In this document: positions 1-5,903 of the stretch, piece by piece
Layout: each line of letters opens with the position of its first letter
Numbering within the stretch: the first letter of the stretch is position 1
NCBI GenBank assembly: GCA_017628935.1
Contig: JAGBYC010000104.1
Coordinates: 1 to 9,149 of the forward strand
Direction of reading: 5' to 3'
DNA from: Clostridia bacterium
Lineage (GTDB): Bacteria; Bacillota; Clostridia; Christensenellales; Borkfalkiaceae
Length of the DNA: 9,149 nucleotides
Position numbers and translations under genes: made by a program
The notes under the pieces: generated by a model
The model's database searches: none
Told to the model about the DNA's origin: nothing
What the model saw: the letters and a program-made list of their open reading frames with translations, nothing else

Positions 1-1132
1 GCGACGGTATTTTTCTTAGCAAGGTTTTAATTAAAGTTGTTTTACCAACACCGTTAGTACCACGCACCCAAAGTTTATCGTTGCTTTTTAGGTGGAACGA
101 AATAGGTGGAATAAGCGTTTTATCATACCCAACTTCTAAATCTTTTACAATTAAAAAATCTTTACTGTTAAGTGGAATAGACGGGAAGTTAAACACGGCT
201 TCGTAAAAAGTAGCAGGCTTTTGCATAACTTCAATTCTATCAAGCATTTTTTTACGGCTATTTGCCATACCTGCCGTTGCAGCGCGCGCTTTGTTTTTAT
301 CAATATAATCTTTCATACGCTTAATTTCTGCTTGTTGACGGTTATACTCGTCTTCATACTGTTTGGCGTTCATTTCGCGTTGCGCTGAAAATTCGGTGTA
401 GTTGCCTGAATATTTTTTAATATTGCCGTTTTCAATATTAATAATAAACTTACAAACGCTATCTAAAAATTCGGTATCGTGCGAAATAACCATAAACGTT
501 TTTTTATAGCCGTTAAGGTATTTTTTAAGCCACTCGATATGCTCGATATCTAAAAAGTTAGTAGGTTCGTCAAGCAACATAACGTCTACTTCTTCAAGAA
601 GTAGTTTAGAAAGCATAAGTTTAGCACGTTCGCCACCAGAAAGACGCGAAATAAGTGTATCGTAACCAAAGTTATTAACGCCAAGTCCACCGGCAACTTT
701 TTTAATTTTGCTATCAATATCGTAAAAACCGGCGTTATCAAGTTCGTCTTGCATACGTGAAGAACGGTTTATAAGTTTATCAAGTTCGTCAGGGTCTTCA
801 ACTTCGCCCATTTTAGCGTATAAATTTTCTAACTTTTCGCTAAGTTCAAAAAGGTGGTCGAAAGCGTGGCGAAGATATTCCATAACCGTTTGGCTACGGT
901 CAATATCAGCGTGCTGGTCAAGATATCCCCATCTAGCAGATTGTTGGCGTAAAACTTCGCCGTCGTCTTGCGAAAGTTTGCCAGCAATTATATTTATAAA
1001 CGTAGTTTTGCCAGCACCGTTTAAACCTACCACGCCTAAATGTTCACCGTTATTAACGGTGAGGTTAGCGTTTAAAAACAAGTTTCTATCGTCGTATCGG
1101 TGCGACAAATTTCTAATTTCAAGTATGCTCAT
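1..1132 (-). CDS. ABC-F family ATP-binding protein (partial, C-terminus off the left edge)
   Basis: Soluble twin-ATPase of the ABC-F family. Members act on the ribosome as translation factors or antibiotic-protection proteins rather than as transporters, and this one has no membrane segment. The 377 codons present begin MSILEIRNLS. The first ATPase domain is complete: Walker A GLNGAGKTT (36-44), YLDQH Q-loop (70-74), signature LSGGERAK (164-171), Walker B plus the ABC-F-typical DEPTNFLD (188-195) and switch histidine in SHD (218). A charged interdomain linker spans about 230-325, with many Arg, Lys, Gln and Glu. The second domain has begun, with Walker A GTNGVGKTT (358-366), when the window ends. 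About 140-150 residues are probably missing. The start has an AAGG ribosome site about 8 bases upstream and a good promoter behind it. The subfamily cannot be named with confidence, so a resistance role is possible but not shown. Confidence 0.93.
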   Translation of the reverse strand, partial: MSILEIRNLSHRYDDRNLFLNANLTVNNGEHLGVVGLNGAGKTTFINIIAGKLSQDDGEVLRQQSARWGYLDQHADIDRSQTVMEYLRHAFDHLFELSEKLENLYAKMGEVEDPDELDKLINRSSRMQDELDNAGFYDIDSKIKKVAGGLGVNNFGYDTLISRLSGGERAKLMLSKLLLEEVDVMLLDEPTNFLDIEHIEWLKKYLNGYKKTFMVISHDTEFLDSVCKFIINIENGNIKKYSGNYTEFSAQREMNAKQYEDEYNRQQAEIKRMKDYIDKNKARAATAGMANSRKKMLDRIEVMQKPATFYEAVFNFPSIPLNSKDFLIVKDLEVGYDKTLIPPISFHLKSNDKLWVRGTNGVGKTTLIKTLLRKIPS

Positions 1133-1161
1133 ACGTACAACCTTAAATTTATTACACGATA

Positions 1162-1190
1162 ATAATACTTTAATTTAAAAAAATAGTCAA
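1162..1190 (-). promoter_or_regulatory. Sigma-A type promoter for the ABC-F gene
   Basis: Reading the minus strand, TTGACT (1190-1185) is followed after exactly 17 bases by TATTAT (1167-1162), close to the vegetative consensus. The -10 element lies about 30 bases before the ABC-F start codon. It sits back to back with the plus-strand promoter at 1196-1224. Confidence 0.7.
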
Positions 1191-1195
1191 GTTTA

Positions 1196-1224
1196 TTGAT
1201 TATAGCAAAAAAATATGTTACAAT
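1196..1224 (+). promoter_or_regulatory. Sigma-A type promoter for the PH-domain membrane protein
   Basis: TTGATT (1196-1201) and TACAAT (1219-1224) are separated by exactly 17 bases. The -10 box lies 23 bases upstream of the ATG at 1248, and AAGGAG (1237-1242) is the ribosome binding site. Spacing and consensus match are both good. Confidence 0.7.
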
Positions 1225-1247
1225 ATTTTCAGCTTTAAGGAGTAGTT

Positions 1248-1715
1248 ATGAAAAAATACAAATATTCTTTTTCAAAATTGATTATAGGGCTTTTCATTTT
1301 AGGTATAGTTTTAGCGTTAGCTTGTATAGGTTTAAACGTGTATCGTTTCGTGTTAAATATCAACTTAAATAACGAAATTACTTTTAACGACTGGATTATG
1401 ATTATTTTAATAATTTTACTTTCAGTTGCGTTTATAGTTATAGCCGTATCGTGTTTTATTTCGTCGTATTGCACGGTAGAAGATAAAACTGTAATATTAG
1501 CGTGGGGCATTATTAAAAATAAGTTAGACTTAAACGAAGTTACTGAAATTAAATACTATTATTCTAACACCCGTTTAGAACTTGTTTTTAAAGATGAATC
1601 GTATTTTTATATAGCAGTTTCGCCTGAATGGGTAGACGATTTTGTTAACGATATTAAATTAGCAAACCCAAAAATTTTATATTTTGAAGATAGTAGCGTT
1701 AGCGAAAAAAAATAA
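1248..1715 (+). CDS. Small membrane protein with two helices and a bacterial PH-like domain
   Basis: A 155-residue protein of unknown role. Two hydrophobic helices (about 11-34 and 49-74) form a hairpin that should anchor it in the cytoplasmic membrane. The C-terminal half (about 75-143) is probably a small beta-rich domain. Its pattern, TVEDKTVILAWG followed by KLDLNEVTEIKYYYS and ending AVSPEWVDDFVNDIK and NPK, resembles the bacterial PH family bPH_4 (PF06713, YyaB-like), where the late ISP...F...L...NP motif is typical. That family assignment is from memory of the motif. The start is supported by AAGGAG five bases upstream and by a well-spaced promoter. The gene is monocistronic, with its own promoter and terminator, and diverges from the ABC-F gene, so no pathway can be read from its context. 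Confidence 0.85.
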   Translation: MKKYKYSFSKLIIGLFILGIVLALACIGLNVYRFVLNINLNNEITFNDWIMIILIILLSVAFIVIAVSCFISSYCTVEDKTVILAWGIIKNKLDLNEVTEIKYYYSNTRLELVFKDESYFYIAVSPEWVDDFVNDIKLANPKILYFEDSSVSEKK

Positions 1716-1726
1716 CAAAAAAAGTT

Positions 1727-1766
1727 AAAGTACCGTGCAATAAAAAGCACGGCACTTTTATTTTAT
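1727..1766 (+). terminator. Intrinsic terminator after the PH-domain gene
   Basis: AAAGT-A-CCGTGC (1727-1738) pairs with GCACGG-C-ACTTT (1747-1758), with one A/C mismatch and an 8-base loop. A T-rich run, TATTTTAT, follows. It begins 11 bases after the stop codon. A-rich sequence on the left side would let it work in both directions. Confidence 0.88.
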
Positions 1767-1807
1767 AAAAAAATATTAAAAAATGTCGAAAATATTGTAA
1801 AAAATAG

Positions 1808-1836
1808 TTGACATATATACTGTGTATTTATATAAT
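1808..1836 (+). promoter_or_regulatory. Perfect-consensus promoter of the HTH/cupin regulator
   Basis: TTGACA (1808-1813), a spacer of exactly 17 bases and TATAAT (1831-1836) form a full consensus vegetative promoter. The -10 box is 48 bases before the ATG at 1885. A promoter this strong on a regulator gene is usually held down by a repressor, and the spacer contains an imperfect palindrome that could be its operator. Confidence 0.85.
1813..1831 (+). promoter_or_regulatory. Candidate autoregulatory operator (imperfect palindrome between -35 and -10)
   Basis: ATATATAC (1813-1820), centre TGT, then GTATTTAT (1824-1831). Seven of eight positions are complementary, and the inner ATAC/GTAT is perfect. 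It fills the promoter spacer, so a dimeric HTH protein bound here would block RNA polymerase. The symmetry is seen directly; the link to the regulator at 1885 is inferred. AT-rich sequence can produce such symmetry by chance. Confidence 0.4.
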
Positions 1837-1884
1837 AAGTTTAATTTTACTAAACAAAAAGTTTACAATTGTTAAGAGGTAAAA

Positions 1885-2418
1885 ATGAAACTTGGCGACA
1901 AAATAAAACTTTTGCGTTTGCAAAACGAATTAACACAAGAAGAGTTAGCCGATAGATGCGAACTTACCAAGGGGTATATTTCGCAACTTGAAAACGACTT
2001 AACAAGCCCGTCGATAGCCACGCTTATTGATATTTTATCTGCGCTTGGTACAAACCTTAAAGATTTTTTTAATGAAGCGCCAGAAGAAAAAATTGTTTTT
2101 AAAGACGCTGATTTTATTGAAAAAATTTCAGAAACGGGCGTAACTAACTGGCTTGTTCCTAACGCGCAAAAAAACGAAATGGAACCTATGCTTGTAGAGC
2201 TAAACCCAAATAGTGAAACGATTGAAGACGTTCCTCACGAAGGTGAAGAGTTTGGTTACGTTATTAGTGGTGAAATTGTTATTAAATACGGCACTAAAAA
2301 ATACGTATGCAAAAAAGGCGAAAGTTTTTATTTTAAAAGTGATAAACCGCATTACATTTTAAATAAAAAAGATAAAGTGGCTAGGGTTTTGTGGGTGAGT
2401 ACCCCACCAACTTTTTAA
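1885..2418 (+). CDS. XRE-family HTH regulator with C-terminal cupin domain (PuuR-like)
   Basis: A 177-residue DNA-binding protein, probably the local regulator of polyamine uptake. Residues 1-65 form an XRE-type domain with recognition region TQEELADRCELTKGYISQLE (17-36). Residues about 105-172 form a cupin barrel: PHEGEEFGYVISGE (117-130) matches cupin motif 1 with a single histidine, and GESFYFKSDKPHYILN (145-160) matches motif 2 with His156. The same architecture occurs in E. coli PuuR, and such regulators often sit beside potABCD in Bacillota; that is family knowledge. The link here rests on adjacency, with potA 325 bases downstream on the same strand. AAGAGGT (1874-1880) supports the start. 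The stop codon lies inside the left arm of the inverted-repeat element starting at 2412. The ligand (putrescine, spermidine or other) cannot be told. Confidence 0.9.
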   Translation: MKLGDKIKLLRLQNELTQEELADRCELTKGYISQLENDLTSPSIATLIDILSALGTNLKDFFNEAPEEKIVFKDADFIEKISETGVTNWLVPNAQKNEMEPMLVELNPNSETIEDVPHEGEEFGYVISGEIVIKYGTKKYVCKKGESFYFKSDKPHYILNKKDKVARVLWVSTPPTF

Positions 2419-2541
2419 CGACATATAAACGGCGCAATACTTCGTTTACTGCTTAGGCTCAACACTTCAATGACCAACCAGGTCAATTTCAGCGTTTCGC
2501 CTTCGCGAGCCTTGTCTTGCTTGTTTTTATATCGTTAAAAA
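2412..2541. repeat. 130-bp nested palindromic element
   Basis: The ends are inverted copies: TTTTTAACGA (2412-2421) and TCGTTAAAAA (2532-2541). Further in, AGGCTC (2455-2460) pairs with GAGCCT (2507-2512). TGACC/GGTCA (2471-2475 with 2481-2485) and TCGC/GCGA (2497-2500 with 2505-2508) form local hairpins. By hand count the inner 93 bases (2431-2523) are about 49% G+C, well above the surroundings. No credible open frame was found. It could be a dispersed palindromic or MITE-like repeat, or a structured RNA. The left end overlaps the regulator's stop codon. Confidence 0.55.
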
Positions 2542-2665
2542 TTAAAAAACCAACAAGGTTAGTTGAAATTAAAACCTTGTGCTTTTACTCGCTCGTGTAC
2601 AATAAGTACATCTCCCGTCGTAAAATGCTCGTTTTTAACGCCTAACTCGTATCTATGTCGTTAAA
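2414..2665. repeat. Perfect 12-bp outer inverted repeats bounding the regulator-potA spacer element
   Basis: TTTAACGACATA (2414-2425) is exactly complementary to TATGTCGTTAAA (2654-2665), giving a 252-bp bounded unit. A second facing pair, TTTAACG (2634-2640) and CGTTAAA (2659-2665), lies at the right end, so the motif TTTAACG occurs four times in alternating orientation. Between 2541 and 2634 are two more hairpins: ACAAGGTT/AACCTTGT (2553-2580), and TTTTAC/GTAAAA (2583-2625) with TGTAC/GTACA nested inside. The long gene-free stretch before potA consists almost wholly of these structures. Confidence 0.5.
2545..2580 (-). terminator. Possible minus-strand intrinsic terminator inside the repeat element
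   Basis: On the minus strand ACAAGGTT (2580-2573) pairs with AACCTTGT (2560-2553), and TGGTTTTTT follows. A competing hairpin, AACTAAC-CTT-GTTGGTT, overlaps it and also runs into the T tract. On the plus strand the same stem is followed only by GCTTTTACTC, so termination there would be weak. No matching minus-strand promoter was identified. Confidence 0.35.
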
Positions 2666-2743
2666 TAGTTTAATAGGCAACAAAAATTATCAAAAACAAA
2701 ATTTCAAATTCACATAAATTTACTACTATAGGAGAAAATTGCT
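2666..2743 (+). promoter_or_regulatory. potA leader and ribosome binding site; no clear promoter
   Basis: GGAG (2731-2734) sits nine bases before the potA ATG. The AT-rich 78-base leader contains TATAGG (2728-2733), which overlaps the ribosome site and is too close to the start to be a likely -10 box. No well-spaced -35/-10 pair is evident. The operon may be read through from the regulator promoter at 1808, or may use a promoter within the repeat element. Confidence 0.4.
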
Positions 2744-4264
2744 ATGGCTAATAAAAAAATTTATACCGACCAAAAAATTATAGAACTTGTTAACGTTAGT
2801 AAAGAATACGACGGTTACGTTGCCGTTGAAAATACTAACCTTTACGTTAGAAAGGGTGAATTTATTACCTTTTTAGGCCCATCGGGTTGTGGTAAAACTA
2901 CAACTTTACGTATGATTGCTGGTTTTGAACTTCCTACGTCGGGTACTATTTATTTAAACGGTAAAGATATTACTAATCTTCCACCTTATGAAAGACCGGT
3001 TAATACGGTTTTTCAACGCTATGCACTTTTCCCACATCTTAACGTGTATGAAAACATTGCTTACGGTTTAAAACTTAAACGCGTAAAAGCTACTTACGTT
3101 GATAAAAAGGGTAACACCGTAGTTAAGTATGAAAAACTTACTAAAAAAGAAATAGACGAAAAGGTTAGTAAAGCCCTTAAAATAGTAGATTTAGAAGAAT
3201 TTGAAAAACGTAGCGTTACTACTTTATCAGGTGGTCAACAACAACGTATTGCTATTGCGCGTGCTATCGTAAACGAACCAGAAATTTTGCTTTTAGACGA
3301 ACCTTTAGGCGCGTTAGACCTTAAAATGCGTAAAGATATGCAACTTGAACTTAAAGAAATGCATAAAAAACTTGGCATTACTTTTATTTACGTTACTCAC
3401 GACCAAGAAGAAGCGCTTACTATGAGTGATACTATCGTGGTTATGAAAGACGGTAAAATTCAACAAATAGGCACTCCACAAGGTATTTACAACGAACCTG
3501 CTAACTCTTTCGTTGCCGACTTTATCGGCGAAAGTAACATTTTCAGTGGTACTATGGTAGGCAAGCAAAAAGTTCGTTTTGCTGGTAAAATTTTCGACTG
3601 CGTTGACGATTTTGAAATTAACGAAAAAGTTGACGTAGTAGTTCGCCCAGAAGACGTTGAAATCGTACCGTACGGCGAAGGCAAAATTTCAGGCGTAATT
3701 TCTTCTTGTATATTCAAAGGCGTTCATTACGAAATGGCTATGATGGTAGGTAGAACTGAAGTTATTATTCAATCAACTAAAGGCTATGAAGAAGGCGAAA
3801 AGGTTAGTGCAAACGTTGCGCCTAACAATATTCACATAATGCATAAAGAATTCGTTTCAAACGTATACGACGGCTATATTACTAAAAATAACAAAGTTTG
3901 GTTTGCCGACGGTGAGTTTGATTGTGACGTTACTACGCTTTATCCTGGTTCTTTCCTTGATGAAGAAGGTTACCTTATTACAGCAGAAGGCGAAAAACTT
4001 GACTTAACTGACGTTGACGTTAAAGTTGAAGTAGGTCTTAAAGATATTGAAATCATTGATAACGACGTTGACGGTGACGCTTGTGGTTCTATTATATCTA
4101 TCGTATATAAAGGCGACCACTACCAAGTTATTATTCGTACCGACGAAGAGGAAGAAGACTTTGTTGTCGACACTGAATACGTTTGGAACGACGGCGACCG
4201 TGTAAGCGTTAAAATTCCTAAAGAAAAAATTATTCTTAAACTTAAAACGGAGGTTCAAAAATAA
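2744..4264 (+). CDS. potA: Spermidine/putrescine ABC transporter ATP-binding protein with duplicated C-terminal module
   Basis: ATPase of the polyamine importer, acting on the inner face of the membrane with PotB and PotC. Motifs are intact: Walker [10 protein letters not shown] (45-53), Q-loop [10 protein letters not shown] (89-98), signature LSGGQQQR (161-168), Walker B ILLLDEP (181-187), D-loop GALD (189-192) and switch histidine in VTHD (219). About 20 extra residues (around 113-133, [11 protein letters not shown]) lie between Q-loop and signature. At 506 aa it is well above the usual 350-380. The excess is a repeated C-terminal module: [10 protein letters not shown]...[10 protein letters not shown] through RPEDVEIV and IFKGVHYEM (264-366) is echoed by [10 protein letters not shown]...[10 protein letters not shown] through GLKDIEII and VYKGDHYQV (372-500). 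This fits tandem duplication of the TOBE-like regulatory region. GGAG at 2731 supports the start. The stop TAA shares its last base with the potB ATG. Confidence 0.95.
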   Translation: MANKKIYTDQKIIELVNVSKEYDGYVAVENTNLYVRKGEFITFLGPSGCGKTTTLRMIAGFELPTSGTIYLNGKDITNLPPYERPVNTVFQRYALFPHLNVYENIAYGLKLKRVKATYVDKKGNTVVKYEKLTKKEIDEKVSKALKIVDLEEFEKRSVTTLSGGQQQRIAIARAIVNEPEILLLDEPLGALDLKMRKDMQLELKEMHKKLGITFIYVTHDQEEALTMSDTIVVMKDGKIQQIGTPQGIYNEPANSFVADFIGESNIFSGTMVGKQKVRFAGKIFDCVDDFEINEKVDVVVRPEDVEIVPYGEGKISGVISSCIFKGVHYEMAMMVGRTEVIIQSTKGYEEGEKVSANVAPNNIHIMHKEFVSNVYDGYITKNNKVWFADGEFDCDVTTLYPGSFLDEEGYLITAEGEKLDLTDVDVKVEVGLKDIEIIDNDVDGDACGSIISIVYKGDHYQVIIRTDEEEEDFVVDTEYVWNDGDRVSVKIPKEKIILKLKTEVQK

Positions 4265-5106
4265 TGAAGGCCCTTCGTTTTTCAAGAAAACATTTGGGTA
4301 TACCTTACGCAATATTTTTATTGTTGTTCGTAGTATTTCCACTTGTTTTAATTATTGTTTACGCGTTTACGAAAGTAGACCCTAACGGCGTTTTAGAACT
4401 TGCCGGGGTTAAAGTTTCGTTTACTTTTGATAATTTTATTGAGTTTTTTAGTAAAGAAAGTAATATTCGCGTACTTTTTATCAGTTTTGGTTTAGCACTT
4501 TTAACAACGGTTATATGTTTAATAATTGCATATCCGTTAGCGTCAATTTTAGCAAAAAGTAAACTTAATAAAAACGGCGTACTTTTACTTTTGTTTATTT
4601 TACCTATGTGGATAAACTTCGTTTTACGTACGGCTGCTATGAAAGAATTGCTTTTTGCAATAGGTATGTATAATAGCAACAAGTTAAGTTTCGTAAATAC
4701 CGTTATAGGTATGGTGTACGACTATTTACCTTTCGTTATTATGCCACTTTATACCGTAATGATTAAACTTGATAAAAGTTTACTTGAAGCAAGCGCCGAT
4801 TTAGGTGGCGCGCCTATAAATACCTTTTTTAGAATAAAATTACCACTTACTATGCCGGGTATTGTAAGCGCAGTAACTATGGTATTGCTTCCTACAACCA
4901 CAAGTTACGTAGTGTCTGACACGTTAGGTAACGGTAACGTAACTATTATAGGTAAGGTTATAGAATCGCAATTTTCAACTATGTTCGACTGGCACGCTGG
5001 TTCGGCAATAGCAATGGTATTATTAGTTTTAATTTTTATAACTATGTTCTTTACCAACAAGTTTGCAGACGACGACACACAACCAAGAGGTAGCGGATTA
5101 TGGTAA
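4264..5106 (+). CDS. potB: Spermidine/putrescine ABC transporter permease PotB
   Basis: One of two membrane subunits of the polyamine importer. At 280 residues it is of normal length. About six hydrophobic helices are visible, near 11-34, 66-92, 106-126, 148-166, 197-218 and 247-266. The cytoplasmic EAA loop that docks onto the ATPase is clear: EASADLGGAPINTFFRIKLP starting at residue 175, followed by LTMPGI. GGAGGT (4249-4254) lies inside the potA coding end, nine bases before the start. The ATG overlaps the potA stop (TAATG), so translation is probably coupled. Assignment as PotB rather than PotC follows from gene order and from the N-terminal extension with a long external loop (about 36-65). 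Substrate preference between putrescine and spermidine is not readable here. Confidence 0.94.
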   Translation: MKALRFSRKHLGIPYAIFLLLFVVFPLVLIIVYAFTKVDPNGVLELAGVKVSFTFDNFIEFFSKESNIRVLFISFGLALLTTVICLIIAYPLASILAKSKLNKNGVLLLLFILPMWINFVLRTAAMKELLFAIGMYNSNKLSFVNTVIGMVYDYLPFVIMPLYTVMIKLDKSLLEASADLGGAPINTFFRIKLPLTMPGIVSAVTMVLLPTTTSYVVSDTLGNGNVTIIGKVIESQFSTMFDWHAGSAIAMVLLVLIFITMFFTNKFADDDTQPRGSGLW

Positions 5107-5903
5107 AAAAGATACTTTCAAACGGTTATTTGTTTTTAATATTAATGATGCTATACGCTCCCGTATTATTGCTTGTGGTGTACAGTTTTAATATGTCGCG
5201 AGAAATAGGTATTTGGTCAGACGAATGGGGTTTTTCGTTATACGTTGAACTTTTTCAAAACCAAGATATTATGGCTACGGTTGTAAATACCTTTGTTTTA
5301 GCATTTGTTTCGGCAACTATTTCATCTATTTTAGGTACTTTAGGTGCAATAGGTATGTACTATTCTAAACACCGTACTGAAAAAATATTAAACGGTGTAA
5401 CGCAAATTCCTATTATTAACGCTGAAATAGTAACGGCAATTTCAATAGCGCTTGTATGTACTATGCTTGCTTTTGGTAGAAGTTACGTTTCACTTTTAAT
5501 AGGGCACGTAGTGCTTACTTTCCCGTTCGTAGTTTTATCGGTTATGCCTAAACTTAAGCAAATGGATAATAACTTATACGAAGCGGCGCTTGACCTTGGC
5601 GCAACTCCAACAAAGGCGCTTTTCACGGTAATTTTACCTGAAATTTTACCAGGCGTTATTTCTGGCTTTTTACTTGCTATTAACTTATCGCTTGACGACT
5701 ATATTATTAGCACCTTTACAAAACCGTCTACTTTTGATACTATTTCTACTTACGTTTTCGACGCGTATGCTAAAGGTGGTAAAAGTTCTTCTGTTCCTGC
5801 TTTAAGGGCGCTTTCAACAATAATTTTCATAGCAATGATTTTATTCGTTGTAGTTAGATACCTTATTTCTAGCAAGATGGAAAAGAAAAAGGAGGGCAAG
5901 TAA
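5100..5903 (+). CDS. potC: Spermidine/putrescine ABC transporter permease PotC
   Basis: Second membrane subunit of the importer, 267 residues, the usual size. Hydrophobic helices lie near 8-30, 60-85, 105-125, 130-150, 182-200 and 238-256. The ATPase-docking EAA loop reads YEAALDLGATPTKALFTVIL from residue 160, followed by PEILPG. SLDDYIISTF (197-206) after the loop is a characteristic PotC stretch. The C-terminus is basic (KMEKKKEGK), as expected for the cytoplasmic side. The start overlaps the potB end by seven bases. An AGAGGT-like site just upstream is weak, so coupling to potB translation is likely. Confidence 0.94.
   Translation: MVKKILSNGYLFLILMMLYAPVLLLVVYSFNMSREIGIWSDEWGFSLYVELFQNQDIMATVVNTFVLAFVSATISSILGTLGAIGMYYSKHRTEKILNGVTQIPIINAEIVTAISIALVCTMLAFGRSYVSLLIGHVVLTFPFVVLSVMPKLKQMDNNLYEAALDLGATPTKALFTVILPEILPGVISGFLLAINLSLDDYIISTFTKPSTFDTISTYVFDAYAKGGKSSSVPALRALSTIIFIAMILFVVVRYLISSKMEKKKEGK

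Noticed and set aside
1..1132. Calling the ABC-F gene a specific antibiotic-resistance determinant
   Set aside because: ABC-F motifs are shared by housekeeping and protective members, and the linker tip that would discriminate could not be matched confidently to a named resistance type.
978..1178. 66-codon plus-strand open frame opposite the ABC-F start
   Set aside because: It is antisense to the well-supported first Walker A region of the ABC-F gene, with no ribosome site or family resemblance.
1235..1510. Minus-strand open frame opposite the PH-domain gene
   Set aside because: It mirrors a real gene in AT-rich sequence, and its translation is low-complexity Ile/Lys/Thr without domain features.
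2542..2660. Minus-strand open frame through the right half of the repeat element, ending near 2558
   Set aside because: It has no start codon in frame after an upstream stop, and the sequence is dominated by hairpins.
2419..2743. Known riboswitch or CRISPR array in the long spacer
   Set aside because: The repeats are inverted rather than direct with regular spacers, and no riboswitch core that I recognise is present.
3314..4342. Three minus-strand open frames opposite potA
   Set aside because: They lie antisense to a gene with complete ABC motifs and have no promoter or ribosome site of their own.
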